A stretch of 64,000 bases of DNA from NCBI GenBank assembly GCA_023265995.1, contig JAHFSA010000003.1, forward strand, positions 1-64,000, read 5' to 3'. This document shows, one piece after another, positions 27,869-38,108 of the stretch; position 1 is the first letter of the stretch, and every line of letters starts with the position of its first letter. The stretch is from Perlucidibaca sp. (GTDB lineage: Bacteria; Pseudomonadota; Gammaproteobacteria; Pseudomonadales; Moraxellaceae). The notes beneath the pieces are model-generated. The model had not been told where the DNA came from and ran no database searches. It saw only the letters and a list, made by a program, of their open reading frames with translations. The translations under genes were made by a program, and so were the position numbers.

Positions 27869-28783
27869 TCAGGTCATTCGCCAGACTTCGTCATTGACGA
27901 CGGCACGGCCTTCGTCGCCGAGCTTGATGAGATGCGCCCAGAGACTGTAGCGCGCCACCGGATGCAGCCAGGGCTGGACATCGTCATAGACCAGCGGCAC
28001 CAGGTCGGCGAGGGCCGTCGGGCCGGCAGCCTGCAGGCAGCGCACGACCTTGTCCTCGCGCTGCTGGCGATGCGCGATGGTGCCGCCGACCACCGTGCCG
28101 GCATCGGGCATGACCTTGCCGTGGCCGGGCAGCAGGGCGCGCGGCGCCAGCGGCAGCAGCTTCGCCAGCGAGCTCAGGTAGTCGGCCAGGCGACCGTGCG
28201 GCGGAATGATGACCACGGTCGAGCCCTGGATGAGGTGGTCGCCGGTCAGCAGCCAGCCTTCCTCGGGCGAAAAGAAGCAGAGGTGGTTCTCGACATGTCC
28301 GGGCGTGTGCACGACCTGCAGCGGCCAGCCCAGGCCCTGCCAGACCTCGCCATCGGCCAGTATCTGCGTGATGACGGTATCGCGATCCTGTGTCGGGTCG
28401 TCGGCCAGCGGCGGCATGCCCAGCACCTGCGCGCCGGTTGCCGCGACCAGGGCCTGGCAGCCGGGCGAGTGGTCGCGGTGGGTATGGGTGAGCAGGATGT
28501 GGCGCAGCGGCCTGCCGCTGGCGGCAACGGCGGCGAGCAGGGCGGCACAGTGCGCCGGGTCGGCCGGGCCGGGGTCGACACAGGCGCAGCCGTCGGCGCC
28601 GATGAGCAGATAGCTGTTGGTGCCGGGGCCGGTCATCAGACCCGGATTGGGCGCGGTGACGCGCCACACGCGTGGCGTGATGACGACGGCCGCGCCAGCC
28701 GTGATGGCCAGTTCGGCGGCGTGCGGTACCCAGTCGCCGGCGGAATTGGCGAACTGGGGGACGGCTTTGTGCATGGCGGGCAT
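27869..28783 (-). CDS. MBL-fold metallo-hydrolase (LACTB2-like)
   Basis: The protein has MTGPGTNSYLLIG, the HTHRDH metal motif (as LLTHTHRDHSPG), VHTPGHVENHLCFF and LLTGDHLIQGS, followed by a C-terminal winged-helix-like segment. This order matches the beta-lactamase-like 2 group, which includes RNA endonucleases and thioesterase-like hydrolases. I use the ATG at 28783 (304 residues); a GTG at 28804 and an ATG at 28774 are alternatives, none with a good ribosome-binding site. It is divergent from yaaA across 65 bp. Confidence 0.85.
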   Translation of the reverse strand: MPAMHKAVPQFANSAGDWVPHAAELAITAGAAVVITPRVWRVTAPNPGLMTGPGTNSYLLIGADGCACVDPGPADPAHCAALLAAVAASGRPLRHILLTHTHRDHSPGCQALVAATGAQVLGMPPLADDPTQDRDTVITQILADGEVWQGLGWPLQVVHTPGHVENHLCFFSPEEGWLLTGDHLIQGSTVVIIPPHGRLADYLSSLAKLLPLAPRALLPGHGKVMPDAGTVVGGTIAHRQQREDKVVRCLQAAGPTALADLVPLVYDDVQPWLHPVARYSLWAHLIKLGDEGRAVVNDEVWRMT

Positions 28784-28848
28784 CCGCGACGAGTTGGAGA
28801 TCACTATACTAGCCGCCAGTTCGCACGACGTGTTTCGCGGAGTTCATC

Positions 28849-29646
28849 ATGCTGATCGTTGTTTCACCTGCCAAGACGCTGGATTACGAGTCTCCGCTGC
28901 CGCCCGGGCTGGTCCCGACCCGCCCCGACTTTCTCGCCGATTCGGCGGAGCTGATCGCCATTCTGGCCGATTTCACACCAGCCGAAATTGCCAGTCTGAT
29001 GTCCCTGTCCGACAAATTGGCCGCGCTCAATGTGGCGCGCTACCAGACCTGGCATCCGGATTACGCCGAGCCGGAAGCGCGTCCGGCCGTGTTCGCCTTC
29101 AAGGGCGATGTCTACACCGGCATCGAGATCGGGCGCTTCGGCAGTGCCGATCTGGCGCAGGCCCAGAAGCATCTGCGCATACTCTCCGGGCTTTACGGCC
29201 TGCTGCGCCCGCTTGATCTCATGCTGCCCTATCGTCTGGAGATGGGCACCGAGCTGGTCAATGCACGCGGTCGCAACCTCTATGCCTTCTGGGGCGATCT
29301 CATCACCGAGGCGCTCAATGCCGCGCTGGCGGAGCAGGGCGATGATGTCCTGGTCAACCTGGCATCCGGCGAGTACTTCAGGTCGGTCAACACCAGGAAG
29401 CTGCAGGGCCGCATCATCACGCCGCAGTTCCGCGACGAGAAGCATGGCCAGTTCAAGATCATCAGCTTCTTCGCCAAGAAGGCGCGCGGTCGCATGGCCG
29501 CCTGGCTGCTGCAGAACCGCATCGCTCACCCCGACGACATCCGTGGCTATGATGTCGACGGTTACACGTTCAATGCCGCGCTCAGCCGTGGCGATGACAT
29601 GGTCTTCACCCGCCTCGAACAGGGCGGCTGCCCGGAAGGAGTCTGA
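28849..29646 (+). CDS. yaaA: peroxide stress protein YaaA (DUF328/UPF0246)
   Basis: The 265-residue protein begins MLIVVSPAKTLDYESPLP and contains the family motifs ARYQTWHPDY, AVFAFKGDVYTG, LSGLYGLLRPLDLMLPYRLEMG and NLASGEYF. YaaA lowers free intracellular iron under hydrogen peroxide stress and binds DNA. GGAG precedes the ATG. A DUF1244 gene follows after one base and probably shares the transcript. Confidence 0.95.
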   Translation: MLIVVSPAKTLDYESPLPPGLVPTRPDFLADSAELIAILADFTPAEIASLMSLSDKLAALNVARYQTWHPDYAEPEARPAVFAFKGDVYTGIEIGRFGSADLAQAQKHLRILSGLYGLLRPLDLMLPYRLEMGTELVNARGRNLYAFWGDLITEALNAALAEQGDDVLVNLASGEYFRSVNTRKLQGRIITPQFRDEKHGQFKIISFFAKKARGRMAAWLLQNRIAHPDDIRGYDVDGYTFNAALSRGDDMVFTRLEQGGCPEGV

Positions 29647-29647
29647 C

Positions 29648-29911
29648 ATGAGCCTCGACAACATCACCCCGGCCCAGCAGGAAGCACTGGAGGCCGCCGC
29701 CTTCCGTCGCCTGGTGGCGCATCTGCAGGCACATACCGAGGTGCAGAACATCGACCTCATGAATCTGGCCGGCTTCTGCCGCAACTGCCTGTCGAAGTGG
29801 CTGCGCGCCGAAGCCGAGGCCCAGGGTCTGGATGTTTCCGATGCTGCCGCCCGTCAGCATGTCTACGGGATGCCCTACGAGGACTGGAAGGCCAGGCACC
29901 AAAAGCCTTAA
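29648..29911 (+). CDS. DUF1244 family protein
   Basis: This is a small 87-residue protein with the DUF1244 pattern AFRRLVAHLQAHTEVQNIDL, LAGFCRNCLSKWL and YGMPYEDWKARHQ. The two cysteines in FCRNC could bind a metal or a partner; function is unknown. The start is fixed by GGAAGGAG lying in the last codons of yaaA and by the family N-terminus. It is translationally linked to yaaA by a one-base gap. Confidence 0.9.
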   Translation: MSLDNITPAQQEALEAAAFRRLVAHLQAHTEVQNIDLMNLAGFCRNCLSKWLRAEAEAQGLDVSDAAARQHVYGMPYEDWKARHQKP

Positions 29912-29949
29912 ACTCGCGGCCCTCAAGAATCCGTAGCGAGGAAGCGACT

Positions 29950-31401
29950 GTGAGCGTCGAAACCATCAAGGCCCTGCAAGCTGACCATTTCGGTCGCTGG
30001 AAGAACCGCGAAGCCATTGCCGAATCCATGATTCCGGTGATCGGCACGCTGCACCGCGAACGCAACCTCATCACCACCGTTTTCGGCCGCACGCTGGTCA
30101 ACCGTTCGGTCATCCAGATCCTCAAGCACCACCGCCGTGTGCGCATGATCGCCGGCGACCTGTCGGTGGTCGACACCTTCCCGATCCTGGAGATCGTGGC
30201 CTCGCTGAACCTGGGCCCGTGCCAGGTCGACATCGGCAAGCTCGCCATCGACTACCGTGAAAACGGCAATGGCCAGGACCTGCGCAGCTTCGTCGAAGCC
30301 GCACTGCAGCCGGCCGTCGGCGTCGCCCAGCAGGGCGAGCCCAAGGATGTCGTGCTCTACGGCTTCGGCCGCATCGGCCGTATCCTGGCCCGTCTGCTGA
30401 TCGAGAAGGCCAGCAACCAGGGCGGCCTGCGCCTGCGCGCCATCGTGGTCCGCAAGACCACCGACGGCGACCTGCAGAAGCGCGCCTCGCTGCTGCGTCG
30501 TGACTCCATCCACGGTCCGTTCGAAGGCACCATCGCGGTGGATGAAGAGAACGAAGCCATCATCGCCAACGGCAACTTCATCAAGGTGATCTACGCCGGC
30601 AAGCCGCAGGATGTCGACTACACCCAGTACGGCATCAGCAATGCCCTGCTCATCGACAACACCGGCAAGCTCAAGGACAGCGAAGGCCTCGGCCAGCACC
30701 TGACCTGCCCGGGCATCAGCCGCGTCATCCTGACGGCTCCGGCCAAGGGCGACGTCAAGAACATCGTCTATGGCGTCAACAACGACACCATCACCGATGC
30801 CGACACCATCCTGTCCGCCGCCTCCTGCACGACCAATGCCATCACCCCGGTGCTGAAGGTCATGAACGAGCAGTACGGCATCCAGTCCGGTCACGTTGAA
30901 ACGGTGCACTCGTTCACCAACGACCAGAACCTGATCGACAACTACCACAAGGCCGATCGTCGCGGTCGTTCCGCCGTGCTCAACATGGTCATCACCGAAA
31001 CCGGTGCCGCCAAGGCCGTCGCCAAGGCGCTGCCGGAACTGATGGGCAAGCTCACCGGCAACTCCATCCGCGTGCCGACCCCGAACGTGTCCATGGCCAT
31101 CCTCAGCCTCACCCTGGAAAAGCCGGCGAGCAAGGAAGAGATCAACGAGTTCCTGCGCAACGTCTCGCTGCACACCAAGCTCGACGAGCAGATCGACTTC
31201 ACCAACTCCACGGAAGTGGTGTCGTCCGACTTCATCGGCTCGCGTGCCGCCGGCGTGTTCGATGCCCAGGCCACCATCGTCAATGGCAACAAGGCCAACC
31301 TCTACGTCTGGTATGACAACGAGATGGGCTACAGCTGCCAGGTCATGCGCATCGCCGAGCAGATCGCCGGTACCCACTACCTGACGCTGCCGTCGGCCTG
31401 A
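29950..31401 (+). CDS. gap: glyceraldehyde-3-phosphate dehydrogenase with N-terminal extension
   Basis: The 483-residue protein starts at GTG 29950, with GAGGAA 7 bases upstream. A helical extension of about 130 residues (MSVETIKALQADHFGRW onward) precedes the NAD-binding LYGFGRIGRIL. The catalytic Cys is about residue 293 in SAASCTTN, with the C-terminal WYDNEMGYSCQ. This long form is known from Pseudomonas and Acinetobacter, where it is distinct from the standard 335-residue enzyme; a gluconeogenic or NADP-linked role is suspected. A strong terminator follows. The gene is very codon-biased, suggesting high expression. Confidence 0.93.
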   Translation: MSVETIKALQADHFGRWKNREAIAESMIPVIGTLHRERNLITTVFGRTLVNRSVIQILKHHRRVRMIAGDLSVVDTFPILEIVASLNLGPCQVDIGKLAIDYRENGNGQDLRSFVEAALQPAVGVAQQGEPKDVVLYGFGRIGRILARLLIEKASNQGGLRLRAIVVRKTTDGDLQKRASLLRRDSIHGPFEGTIAVDEENEAIIANGNFIKVIYAGKPQDVDYTQYGISNALLIDNTGKLKDSEGLGQHLTCPGISRVILTAPAKGDVKNIVYGVNNDTITDADTILSAASCTTNAITPVLKVMNEQYGIQSGHVETVHSFTNDQNLIDNYHKADRRGRSAVLNMVITETGAAKAVAKALPELMGKLTGNSIRVPTPNVSMAILSLTLEKPASKEEINEFLRNVSLHTKLDEQIDFTNSTEVVSSDFIGSRAAGVFDAQATIVNGNKANLYVWYDNEMGYSCQVMRIAEQIAGTHYLTLPSA

Positions 31402-31421
31402 TCGACCAGGCATCAGTGGTG

Positions 31422-31456
31422 AAAAAAGACAGGGGCCTCGCGCCCCTGTTTTTTTT
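31422..31456. terminator. strong rho-independent terminator
   Basis: An 8-base stem ACAGGGGC (31429-31436) pairs with 31442-31449 and runs into an eight-T tract. The preceding A tract makes it usable from both strands, for gap and the convergent Mpo1-like gene. Confidence 0.93.
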
Positions 31457-31500
31457 GCCTGTCTTTTTGCCCGCCGACAGGTTTAGTGCGGGCAGGGGGC

Positions 31501-31809
31501 TCAGATGCTGATGCGGCCCAGCCAGATGTCGCGATACATCGCGAAGTCGCCGATCAGGCTGTAAAAGGGATGCTTGAAGGTGGCCGGCCGGTTCTTTTCA
31601 TAGCCGAAGTGGCCGAGCCAGGCGAAGCCGTAGCCGGCCAGCGGCAGCGCCCACAGCCAGGACAGGTTGCCGGTCAGCAGCGCGGCGGCGGCGATGGCGA
31701 TCACCAGGCTGGTGCCGATGAAGTGCAGGCGGCGACAGGTCTTGTTGCTGTGCTCCTGCAGATAGTAGGGATAGAACTCGCGGAAGCTGCCGAAATCCTG
31801 GCTGGTCAT
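31501..31809 (-). CDS. Mpo1-like/DUF962 membrane protein
   Basis: The 102-residue protein has two hydrophobic helices and the DUF962 signature: RRLHFIGTSLVI at residues 27-38 and WLGHFGYEKNRPATFKHPFY followed by SLIGD. The conserved His residues are those of yeast Mpo1, an iron-dependent dioxygenase in alpha-oxidation of 2-hydroxy fatty acids. I use the ATG at 31809 (MTSQDFGSF); the longer frame is non-conserved. Activity in bacteria is inferred, but fits the lipid-rich neighbourhood. Confidence 0.88.
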   Translation of the reverse strand: MTSQDFGSFREFYPYYLQEHSNKTCRRLHFIGTSLVIAIAAAALLTGNLSWLWALPLAGYGFAWLGHFGYEKNRPATFKHPFYSLIGDFAMYRDIWLGRISI

Positions 31810-32015
31810 GCAATGGGCTCGCGTGGTTGGGACATGCTTCCTTTTAACCGAGCTGTCACGACTCTGCCAAGCGCCGGACACGCTGAACTTTTATGTCATG
31901 TTTTTGATGCCTCGGGTCATTGTCAGACAGGCGCCGGAAGGCGAGAGTCCGTATCCACTCGATGACTGTTGGGTCATCCAGGCAAAAGGTCATTCACCCG
32001 AGAGGACATTCCATC

Positions 32016-33227
<1,212 letters not shown>

Positions 33228-33279
33228 GCGCGGCTTTCCGCGACAGACCCAAGATCATCGGATTTGAGAGATAAAGATC

Positions 33280-35454
33280 ATGAGCCAGAGCGCCATTCGC
33301 TGGGACAAGGACGCTGACAACATTGTCACCCTGACCCTGGACGACCCCAACCAGTCGGCCAACACCATGAACGAGCTGTACCGCAAGTCCATGGGTGAAG
33401 CCGTCGACCGCCTGATCGCCGAAAAGGCCGACATTGCCGGTGTCATCATCACCTCCGCCAAGAAGACCTTCTTCGCCGGCGGCGACCTGCGTCTGCTCAT
33501 CCAGACCACGCCGGAACATGCCGATGCCATGAAGGCCGAGCTGGTCGAAATCAACAGCCAGCTGCGCAAGCTGGAAACCCTGGGCAAGCCGGTCGTGGCC
33601 GCGCTCAACGGCACCGCCCTCGGCGGCGGTCTGGAAATCGCCCTGGCGGCGCACCACCGCATCGCCATCGGCGGCACCAAGGCCGAATTCGGTCTGCCGG
33701 AAGTCTCTCTCGGCCTGCTGCCGGGTGGCGGCGGTCTCACCCGCGTGACGCGCATGCTCGGCATCCAGAATGCCCTCATGAACGTGCTCATGCAGGGTCA
33801 GCGCATGAAGGCCGAGAAGGCCCAGTCCGTCGGTCTGATCAGCGAGCTGGCTGCCGATGCCGACGAGATGCTGGCCAAGGCCCGCGCCTGGATCAAGGCC
33901 AACCCGTCGGCTCAGCAGCCCTGGGACAAGTCGGGCTACAAGATGCCGGGCGGCACGCCGTCGACCCCGTCGCTGGCCATGAACCTGCCGGCTTTCCCGG
34001 CCAATCTGCGCAAGCAGACCAAGAACGCCAACTACCCGGCACCGAAGGCCATCATGTCGTCCGTGGTCGAAGGCGCCCAGGTCGATTTCGACAACGCGCT
34101 GAAGATCGAGCACCGCTACTTCGTGCATCTGGCCACCGGCAAGCAGGCCAAGAACCAGATCAAGGCCTTCTTCTTCGATCTGCAGAAGATCAACGGCGGC
34201 GGTTCGCGTCCGAGCAAGGACCAGTACCCGGTCTGGAAGGCCACCAAGGTCGGCATCCTCGGCGCCGGCATGATGGGTCAGGGCATTGCCTACGTGGCCG
34301 CCACCGTCGGCATCCAGGTCGTGCTGCTCGATCAGACCGTGGAAGCGGCCGAGCGCGGCAAGGCCTACACCAAGGGTCTGCTCGACAAGCGCGTGAGCAA
34401 GGGCCGTCTCGATGCCGCCAAGGCTGAAGCCACGCTGGCGCTGATCCAGACCACCGACAGCCACACCGACCTCAAGGGCTGCGACATCGTCATCGAAGCC
34501 GTGTTCGAGGACCGCGCCATCAAGGCCAAGGCCACCGAACTGGCCGAAGCCAATGCGCTGCCGGACGTGCTGATGTGCTCCAACACCTCGACGCTGCCGA
34601 TCACCGGTCTGTCCAAGGCGTCGAAGAAGCCGGCCAACTTCATCGGCCTGCATTTCTTCTCGCCGGTCGACAAGATGCCGCTGGTGGAAATCATCCGTGG
34701 CAGCGAAACCTCGGATGCCGCGCTCGCCAAGGCCTTCGACTTCGTGCTGCAGATCCGCAAGACGCCGATCGTGGTCAACGACTCGCGCGGTTTCTTCACC
34801 TCGCGCGTGTTCGGTACCTTCACCTACGAAGGCATCGCCATGCTCGGTGAGGGCTACCACCCGCTGACCATCGAACAGGCCGCCGCTCAGGCCGGCATGC
34901 CGGTGGGCCCGCTGGCCGTGACTGACGAAGTCAGCCTCGACCTCGGCCGCAAGGTGCGCAACCAGACCATCAAGGATCTGGCGGAAGAGGGCAAGACGCT
35001 GCCCGCGCATCCGGCCGATGCCGTCAACGACCGCATGATGGACGAGTTCGGTCGCAACGGTAAGAAGGCCGGCAAGGGCTTCTACGACTATCCGGAAGGT
35101 GGCAAGAAGGTGATCTGGCCGGGTCTGGTGCAGAACTTCACCAAGGCCGACAAGGTCGCCATCGGTGAAGCCGAGTTCGAGGAACTGAAGGAGCGTCTGC
35201 TCTATCGTCAGTCCGTCGAATCCGCGCGTTGCTACGAAGAGGGCGTGCTGACCTCGGTGGCCGATGCCAACATCGGTTCCGTGTTCGGTATCGGCATGGC
35301 GCCGTGGACGGGTGGTGTGCTGCAGTACATCAACTACGTCGGTCTGCCGGAGTTCGTGAAGCGTGCCGATGAACTGGCCGCCAAGCACGGCGACCGTTTC
35401 ACGCCGCCGAAGCTGCTGCGCGACATGGCAGCTGCCGGTCAGACCTTCCAGTAA
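33280..35454 (+). CDS. FadB/FadJ-type enoyl-CoA hydratase / 3-hydroxyacyl-CoA dehydrogenase
   Basis: This 724-residue bifunctional beta-oxidation subunit has an N-terminal crotonase domain (residues 1-190; FFAGGDLRLL, ALGGGLEIALAAHHR, LPEVSLGLLPGGGG). The NAD domain begins near residue 326 (GILGAGMMGQGIA) with the catalytic GLHFFSPVDKMPLVEI His motif, and C-terminal HADH helices follow. Length and motifs are complete. GAGAGA lies just upstream. It forms an operon with the thiolase gene and is probably strongly expressed on fatty acids, though no clear operator was seen upstream of the thiolase. Confidence 0.94.
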   Translation: MSQSAIRWDKDADNIVTLTLDDPNQSANTMNELYRKSMGEAVDRLIAEKADIAGVIITSAKKTFFAGGDLRLLIQTTPEHADAMKAELVEINSQLRKLETLGKPVVAALNGTALGGGLEIALAAHHRIAIGGTKAEFGLPEVSLGLLPGGGGLTRVTRMLGIQNALMNVLMQGQRMKAEKAQSVGLISELAADADEMLAKARAWIKANPSAQQPWDKSGYKMPGGTPSTPSLAMNLPAFPANLRKQTKNANYPAPKAIMSSVVEGAQVDFDNALKIEHRYFVHLATGKQAKNQIKAFFFDLQKINGGGSRPSKDQYPVWKATKVGILGAGMMGQGIAYVAATVGIQVVLLDQTVEAAERGKAYTKGLLDKRVSKGRLDAAKAEATLALIQTTDSHTDLKGCDIVIEAVFEDRAIKAKATELAEANALPDVLMCSNTSTLPITGLSKASKKPANFIGLHFFSPVDKMPLVEIIRGSETSDAALAKAFDFVLQIRKTPIVVNDSRGFFTSRVFGTFTYEGIAMLGEGYHPLTIEQAAAQAGMPVGPLAVTDEVSLDLGRKVRNQTIKDLAEEGKTLPAHPADAVNDRMMDEFGRNGKKAGKGFYDYPEGGKKVIWPGLVQNFTKADKVAIGEAEFEELKERLLYRQSVESARCYEEGVLTSVADANIGSVFGIGMAPWTGGVLQYINYVGLPEFVKRADELAAKHGDRFTPPKLLRDMAAAGQTFQ

Positions 35455-35497
35455 GGTCCGATGCCCGGTCGCCGGCATGGTGATCGCAGGCAGTACA

Positions 35498-35527
35498 GGA
35501 AACCCGGGCGTCAAACCCCGGGTTTCC
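35498..35527 (+). terminator. terminator-like hairpin after fadAB
   Basis: The 11-base perfect stem GGAAACCCGGG (35498-35508) pairs with 35517-35527 around an 8-base loop. A modest T-rich tail (GCTTTCTGC) follows, 40 bases after the fadB-like stop. Confidence 0.65.
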
Positions 35528-35564
35528 GCTTTCTGCGTTGTCGTGCATGCCGTAAGCTTGCGGC

Positions 35565-35858
35565 ATGTCCGTCATGACCTGCCGACCCGGCTGTGGTGCC
35601 TGCTGTATCGCGCCCTCGATCTCTTCGCCCATTCCCGGCATGCCGCAAGGCAAGGCAGCGGGTGAGCGTTGCGTGCAGTTGGGCGAGGATTCGCGTTGCC
35701 TGATTTTTGATCATCCCGCGCGGCCGGCGGTTTGTGCCGGCCTCATGCCGTCGCCGGACATGTGCGGTGCGAATCGGGAACAGGCCTTGCACATCCTGTC
35801 GAGAATGGAAGCAGATACCGCGCCAACAGTGATGACTCCGGCGACGACTAGGGTATAG
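35565..35858 (+). CDS. YkgJ-family cysteine cluster protein
   Basis: The 97-residue protein has the PF03692 metal-chelating cluster near its N-terminus ([11 protein letters not shown]) with later CVQL, RCLIF and AVCAG cysteines, a typical zinc/iron CxxxCxxCC arrangement. Function is unknown. ATGs at 35565 and 35574 are both possible. It ends 37 bp before the MerR gene; a TATAGT in between suggests that regulator has its own promoter. Confidence 0.82.
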   Translation: MSVMTCRPGCGACCIAPSISSPIPGMPQGKAAGERCVQLGEDSRCLIFDHPARPAVCAGLMPSPDMCGANREQALHILSRMEADTAPTVMTPATTRV

Positions 35859-35894
35859 TTGCGCAAAAGCAGGAACAGGCTGAGACCCAGGCTG

Positions 35895-36716
35895 ATGAGT
35901 GGCACCACCGATCCCAGTACAGAAGGCAGTGATTCCGGCATGACAGCACCGGTGCCCGCACGGGAATTCACCATCGACGAACTTGCCCAGTCCGCGCAGA
36001 TGACGGTGCGCAATGTTCGCGCCTATCAGGACAAGGGCCTGATTCCGCCGCCGGAAATCCGGGGTCGCACCGGCATTTACAGCAATGCCCATCTCGCACG
36101 TCTGCGCATGATCGGTCCGTTGCTCGCCCGCGGCTACAGCCTGGGCAACATCGCCGAACTCATCGAGGCCTGGGAAAAGGGTCATGACCTGCGTCAGCTG
36201 CTCGGTCTCGAACAGGCCATCACCTCGCCCTGGTCGGAAGATGTTCCCGCCTATTACGAATTGTCCGAGCTGATGGCCGCATTTGGTCGGCAAATGAGCC
36301 CGGAGCTGTTGGCACGTGCCGTGCAACTCAATATCGTTCAGGTCGATGGTGATCGCTTCAAGGTGCCCAGTCCGCGGCTGCTCAATGCCGGCCTCGAACT
36401 GGTCAAGCTGGGCGTGCCCATGATGTCGCTGCTCGATGTGCTCAGCGGCCTGCGCGCCAATGTCGAACAGGTTGCCAATGCACTCGTGCAGCTGGTAGTG
36501 AAACACTCTTTCGAACCGCTGGGCAGCCATCACATGCCGCCGGCGAGCGAAGTGCCGCGACTGGCCGAGGTGGTCTGGCGCTTGCGTCCGATTGTCGACA
36601 TGGCTGTCGACACGGAGGTGGCTGTGGCCATGGAAAAGGCAACCCAGCGTTATCTGGGTGAACGGATGGACGCGATCTTCAACTATGTGCTTGAAAACAA
36701 GCACCGAAAAGGTTGA
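35895..36716 (+). CDS. MerR-family transcriptional regulator
   Basis: The 273-residue protein (from ATG 35895; ATG 35940 is also possible) has a MerR HTH at about residues 24-90: FTIDELAQSAQMTVRNVRAY, QDKGLIPPPEIRGRTGIY, RLRMIGPLLARGYSLGNIAEL. The long helical C-terminal domain lacks a metal-binding Cys cluster, so it is probably a lipid- or stress-responsive type rather than a metal sensor. It precedes the ompA-family gene by 126 bp on the same strand and may control it; this is inferred. Confidence 0.87.
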   Translation: MSGTTDPSTEGSDSGMTAPVPAREFTIDELAQSAQMTVRNVRAYQDKGLIPPPEIRGRTGIYSNAHLARLRMIGPLLARGYSLGNIAELIEAWEKGHDLRQLLGLEQAITSPWSEDVPAYYELSELMAAFGRQMSPELLARAVQLNIVQVDGDRFKVPSPRLLNAGLELVKLGVPMMSLLDVLSGLRANVEQVANALVQLVVKHSFEPLGSHHMPPASEVPRLAEVVWRLRPIVDMAVDTEVAVAMEKATQRYLGERMDAIFNYVLENKHRKG

Positions 36717-36747
36717 CGCCGTTCACAGTTTTTTTGTTATTTTCTTG

Positions 36748-36842
36748 TATAAAAGCTGTTTTGAGCACCACGGATTCCAGTAATCTCGTGGCGAGTACAG
36801 ATAGTGGAATTTCCACATAAAAAATGGACCTGAGGATCAGAC
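36748..36842 (+). promoter_or_regulatory. leader of the OmpA-family gene with two hairpins
   Basis: A -10-like TATAAA (36748-36753) is followed by two potential hairpins: CCACGGATT (36768-36776) with 36782-36791 (one bulge), and GTGGAA-T-TTCCAC (36804-36816). GAGGATCAG, the ribosome-binding site, comes next. Such structured leaders stabilise ompA mRNAs and can be small-RNA targets; that role is inferred here. Confidence 0.5.
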
Positions 36843-37991
36843 ATGAACGCAACCCGTTTCTCTCTTTCCAAGCAAGCTTCGGCTTTCCGCATGGCATTTG
36901 CCGTGCTGGCACTGGCAGGGGCGTCCTCGGTCGCCATGGCCGCTGCCGATACCACCGGCAGCTCCTATGACAACTACGTCTATTTTGGTGGCTTCTACCT
37001 CAACGCCGACAAGGATCGCGGCCGTGATGGCGACAGCTTCGGCTACCAGGCCGGCGTCGGCACCCGTCTGAACAAGAACATCTGGGTCGAAGGCCAGTTC
37101 TTCGGTGACACCATCGAAACCGGCAGCGGCAACAAGAGCGATTACTACCAGACCGGCCTCGGCGTCGATCTGCAGTACGCCTTCGGCCAGCGCTCCGACT
37201 TCACCCCGTACATCGCTGTTGGCGCCGGTGGCGTCTTCAACGACGTCGTTGGTGGCAACCACGACAAGATCTCGCCCTATGCCAACGTCGGCGTCGGCTT
37301 CACCAAGAGCATTCTCGGCCTCGAGGCTCTGCGCCTGCGTGGCGAACTGCGCGCCGTCTACGATGATTACGACAATGGCGCCAACCAGGGCTTCGTCGAT
37401 TACCGCGCTGCCGTCGGCCTGGAAATGGCTCTCGGCAACAAGGAACCGGAAGTGGTCGTGAAGGAAGTTCCGGTCGAGAAGGTCGTGGTCAAGGAAGTTC
37501 CGGTCGAGCGCGTGGTCATCAAGGAAGTGCCGGCCCCGGCACCCGAGCCGGTTGCTGTCGATGACGACGGCGATGGCGTGATCAACGAGAAGGACAAGTG
37601 CCCGAACACCCCGCAGGGTGCCAAGGTTGACGGCAATGGTTGCGTCGTCGAGCAGACCCTGGTCATGCGCGACATCACCTTCGAGTTCAACTCGGCTCGT
37701 CTGACCGCCAACGCCCAGCGTCTGATGGAAAATGTCGTCGCCTTCCTGCGCAACGACCCGAGCGCCCAGATCGCGATCTCCGGCCACACCGACAACAAGG
37801 GCAGCGATGCCTACAACCTGAAGCTGTCGCGTTCGCGAGCCAATGAAGTGCGTGACTACCTCGTCGGCTACGGCATCGATGCCAGCCGCCTGCAGGCTGC
37901 CGGCTACGGCGAGTCCCGCCCGGTGGCCAGCAACGACAGCGAATCCGGCCGCGAGCTGAACCGTCGCGTCGAGTTCAAGATCCAGAAGTAA
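36843..37991 (+). CDS. OmpA-family outer-membrane porin
   Basis: The 382-residue protein has a signal peptide cleaved near AMA-AADT (about residue 35) and an eight-strand beta-barrel ending near residue 200. A linker repeats KEVPVE three times (VVVKEVPVEK, VVVKEVPVER, VVIKEVPAPA). A calcium-binding type-3 repeat (DDDGDGVINEKDKCPNTPQG) and a C-terminal peptidoglycan-binding OmpA domain (ISGHTDNKGSDAYN, GYGESRP) follow. It anchors the outer membrane to the cell wall and is probably abundant. Neighbours do not suggest a special role. Confidence 0.95.
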   Translation: MNATRFSLSKQASAFRMAFAVLALAGASSVAMAAADTTGSSYDNYVYFGGFYLNADKDRGRDGDSFGYQAGVGTRLNKNIWVEGQFFGDTIETGSGNKSDYYQTGLGVDLQYAFGQRSDFTPYIAVGAGGVFNDVVGGNHDKISPYANVGVGFTKSILGLEALRLRGELRAVYDDYDNGANQGFVDYRAAVGLEMALGNKEPEVVVKEVPVEKVVVKEVPVERVVIKEVPAPAPEPVAVDDDGDGVINEKDKCPNTPQGAKVDGNGCVVEQTLVMRDITFEFNSARLTANAQRLMENVVAFLRNDPSAQIAISGHTDNKGSDAYNLKLSRSRANEVRDYLVGYGIDASRLQAAGYGESRPVASNDSESGRELNRRVEFKIQK

Positions 37992-38008
37992 TTCCGGATC
38001 GCGTCACG

Positions 38009-38034
38009 GAAAAGGGCCTGCACAGGCCCTTTTC
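38009..38034 (+). terminator. rho-independent terminator of the OmpA-family gene
   Basis: An 11-base perfect stem GAAAAGGGCCT (38009-38019) pairs with 38024-38034 around GCAC, with T-rich flanks on both sides. Confidence 0.85.
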
Positions 38035-38108
38035 TGTTTCTGCACAGCCTGTATGCTCTTTGCGTTTGCATCGTGACCCCTACCCATGCCCGCCAGATTG
38101 CGACTGAA

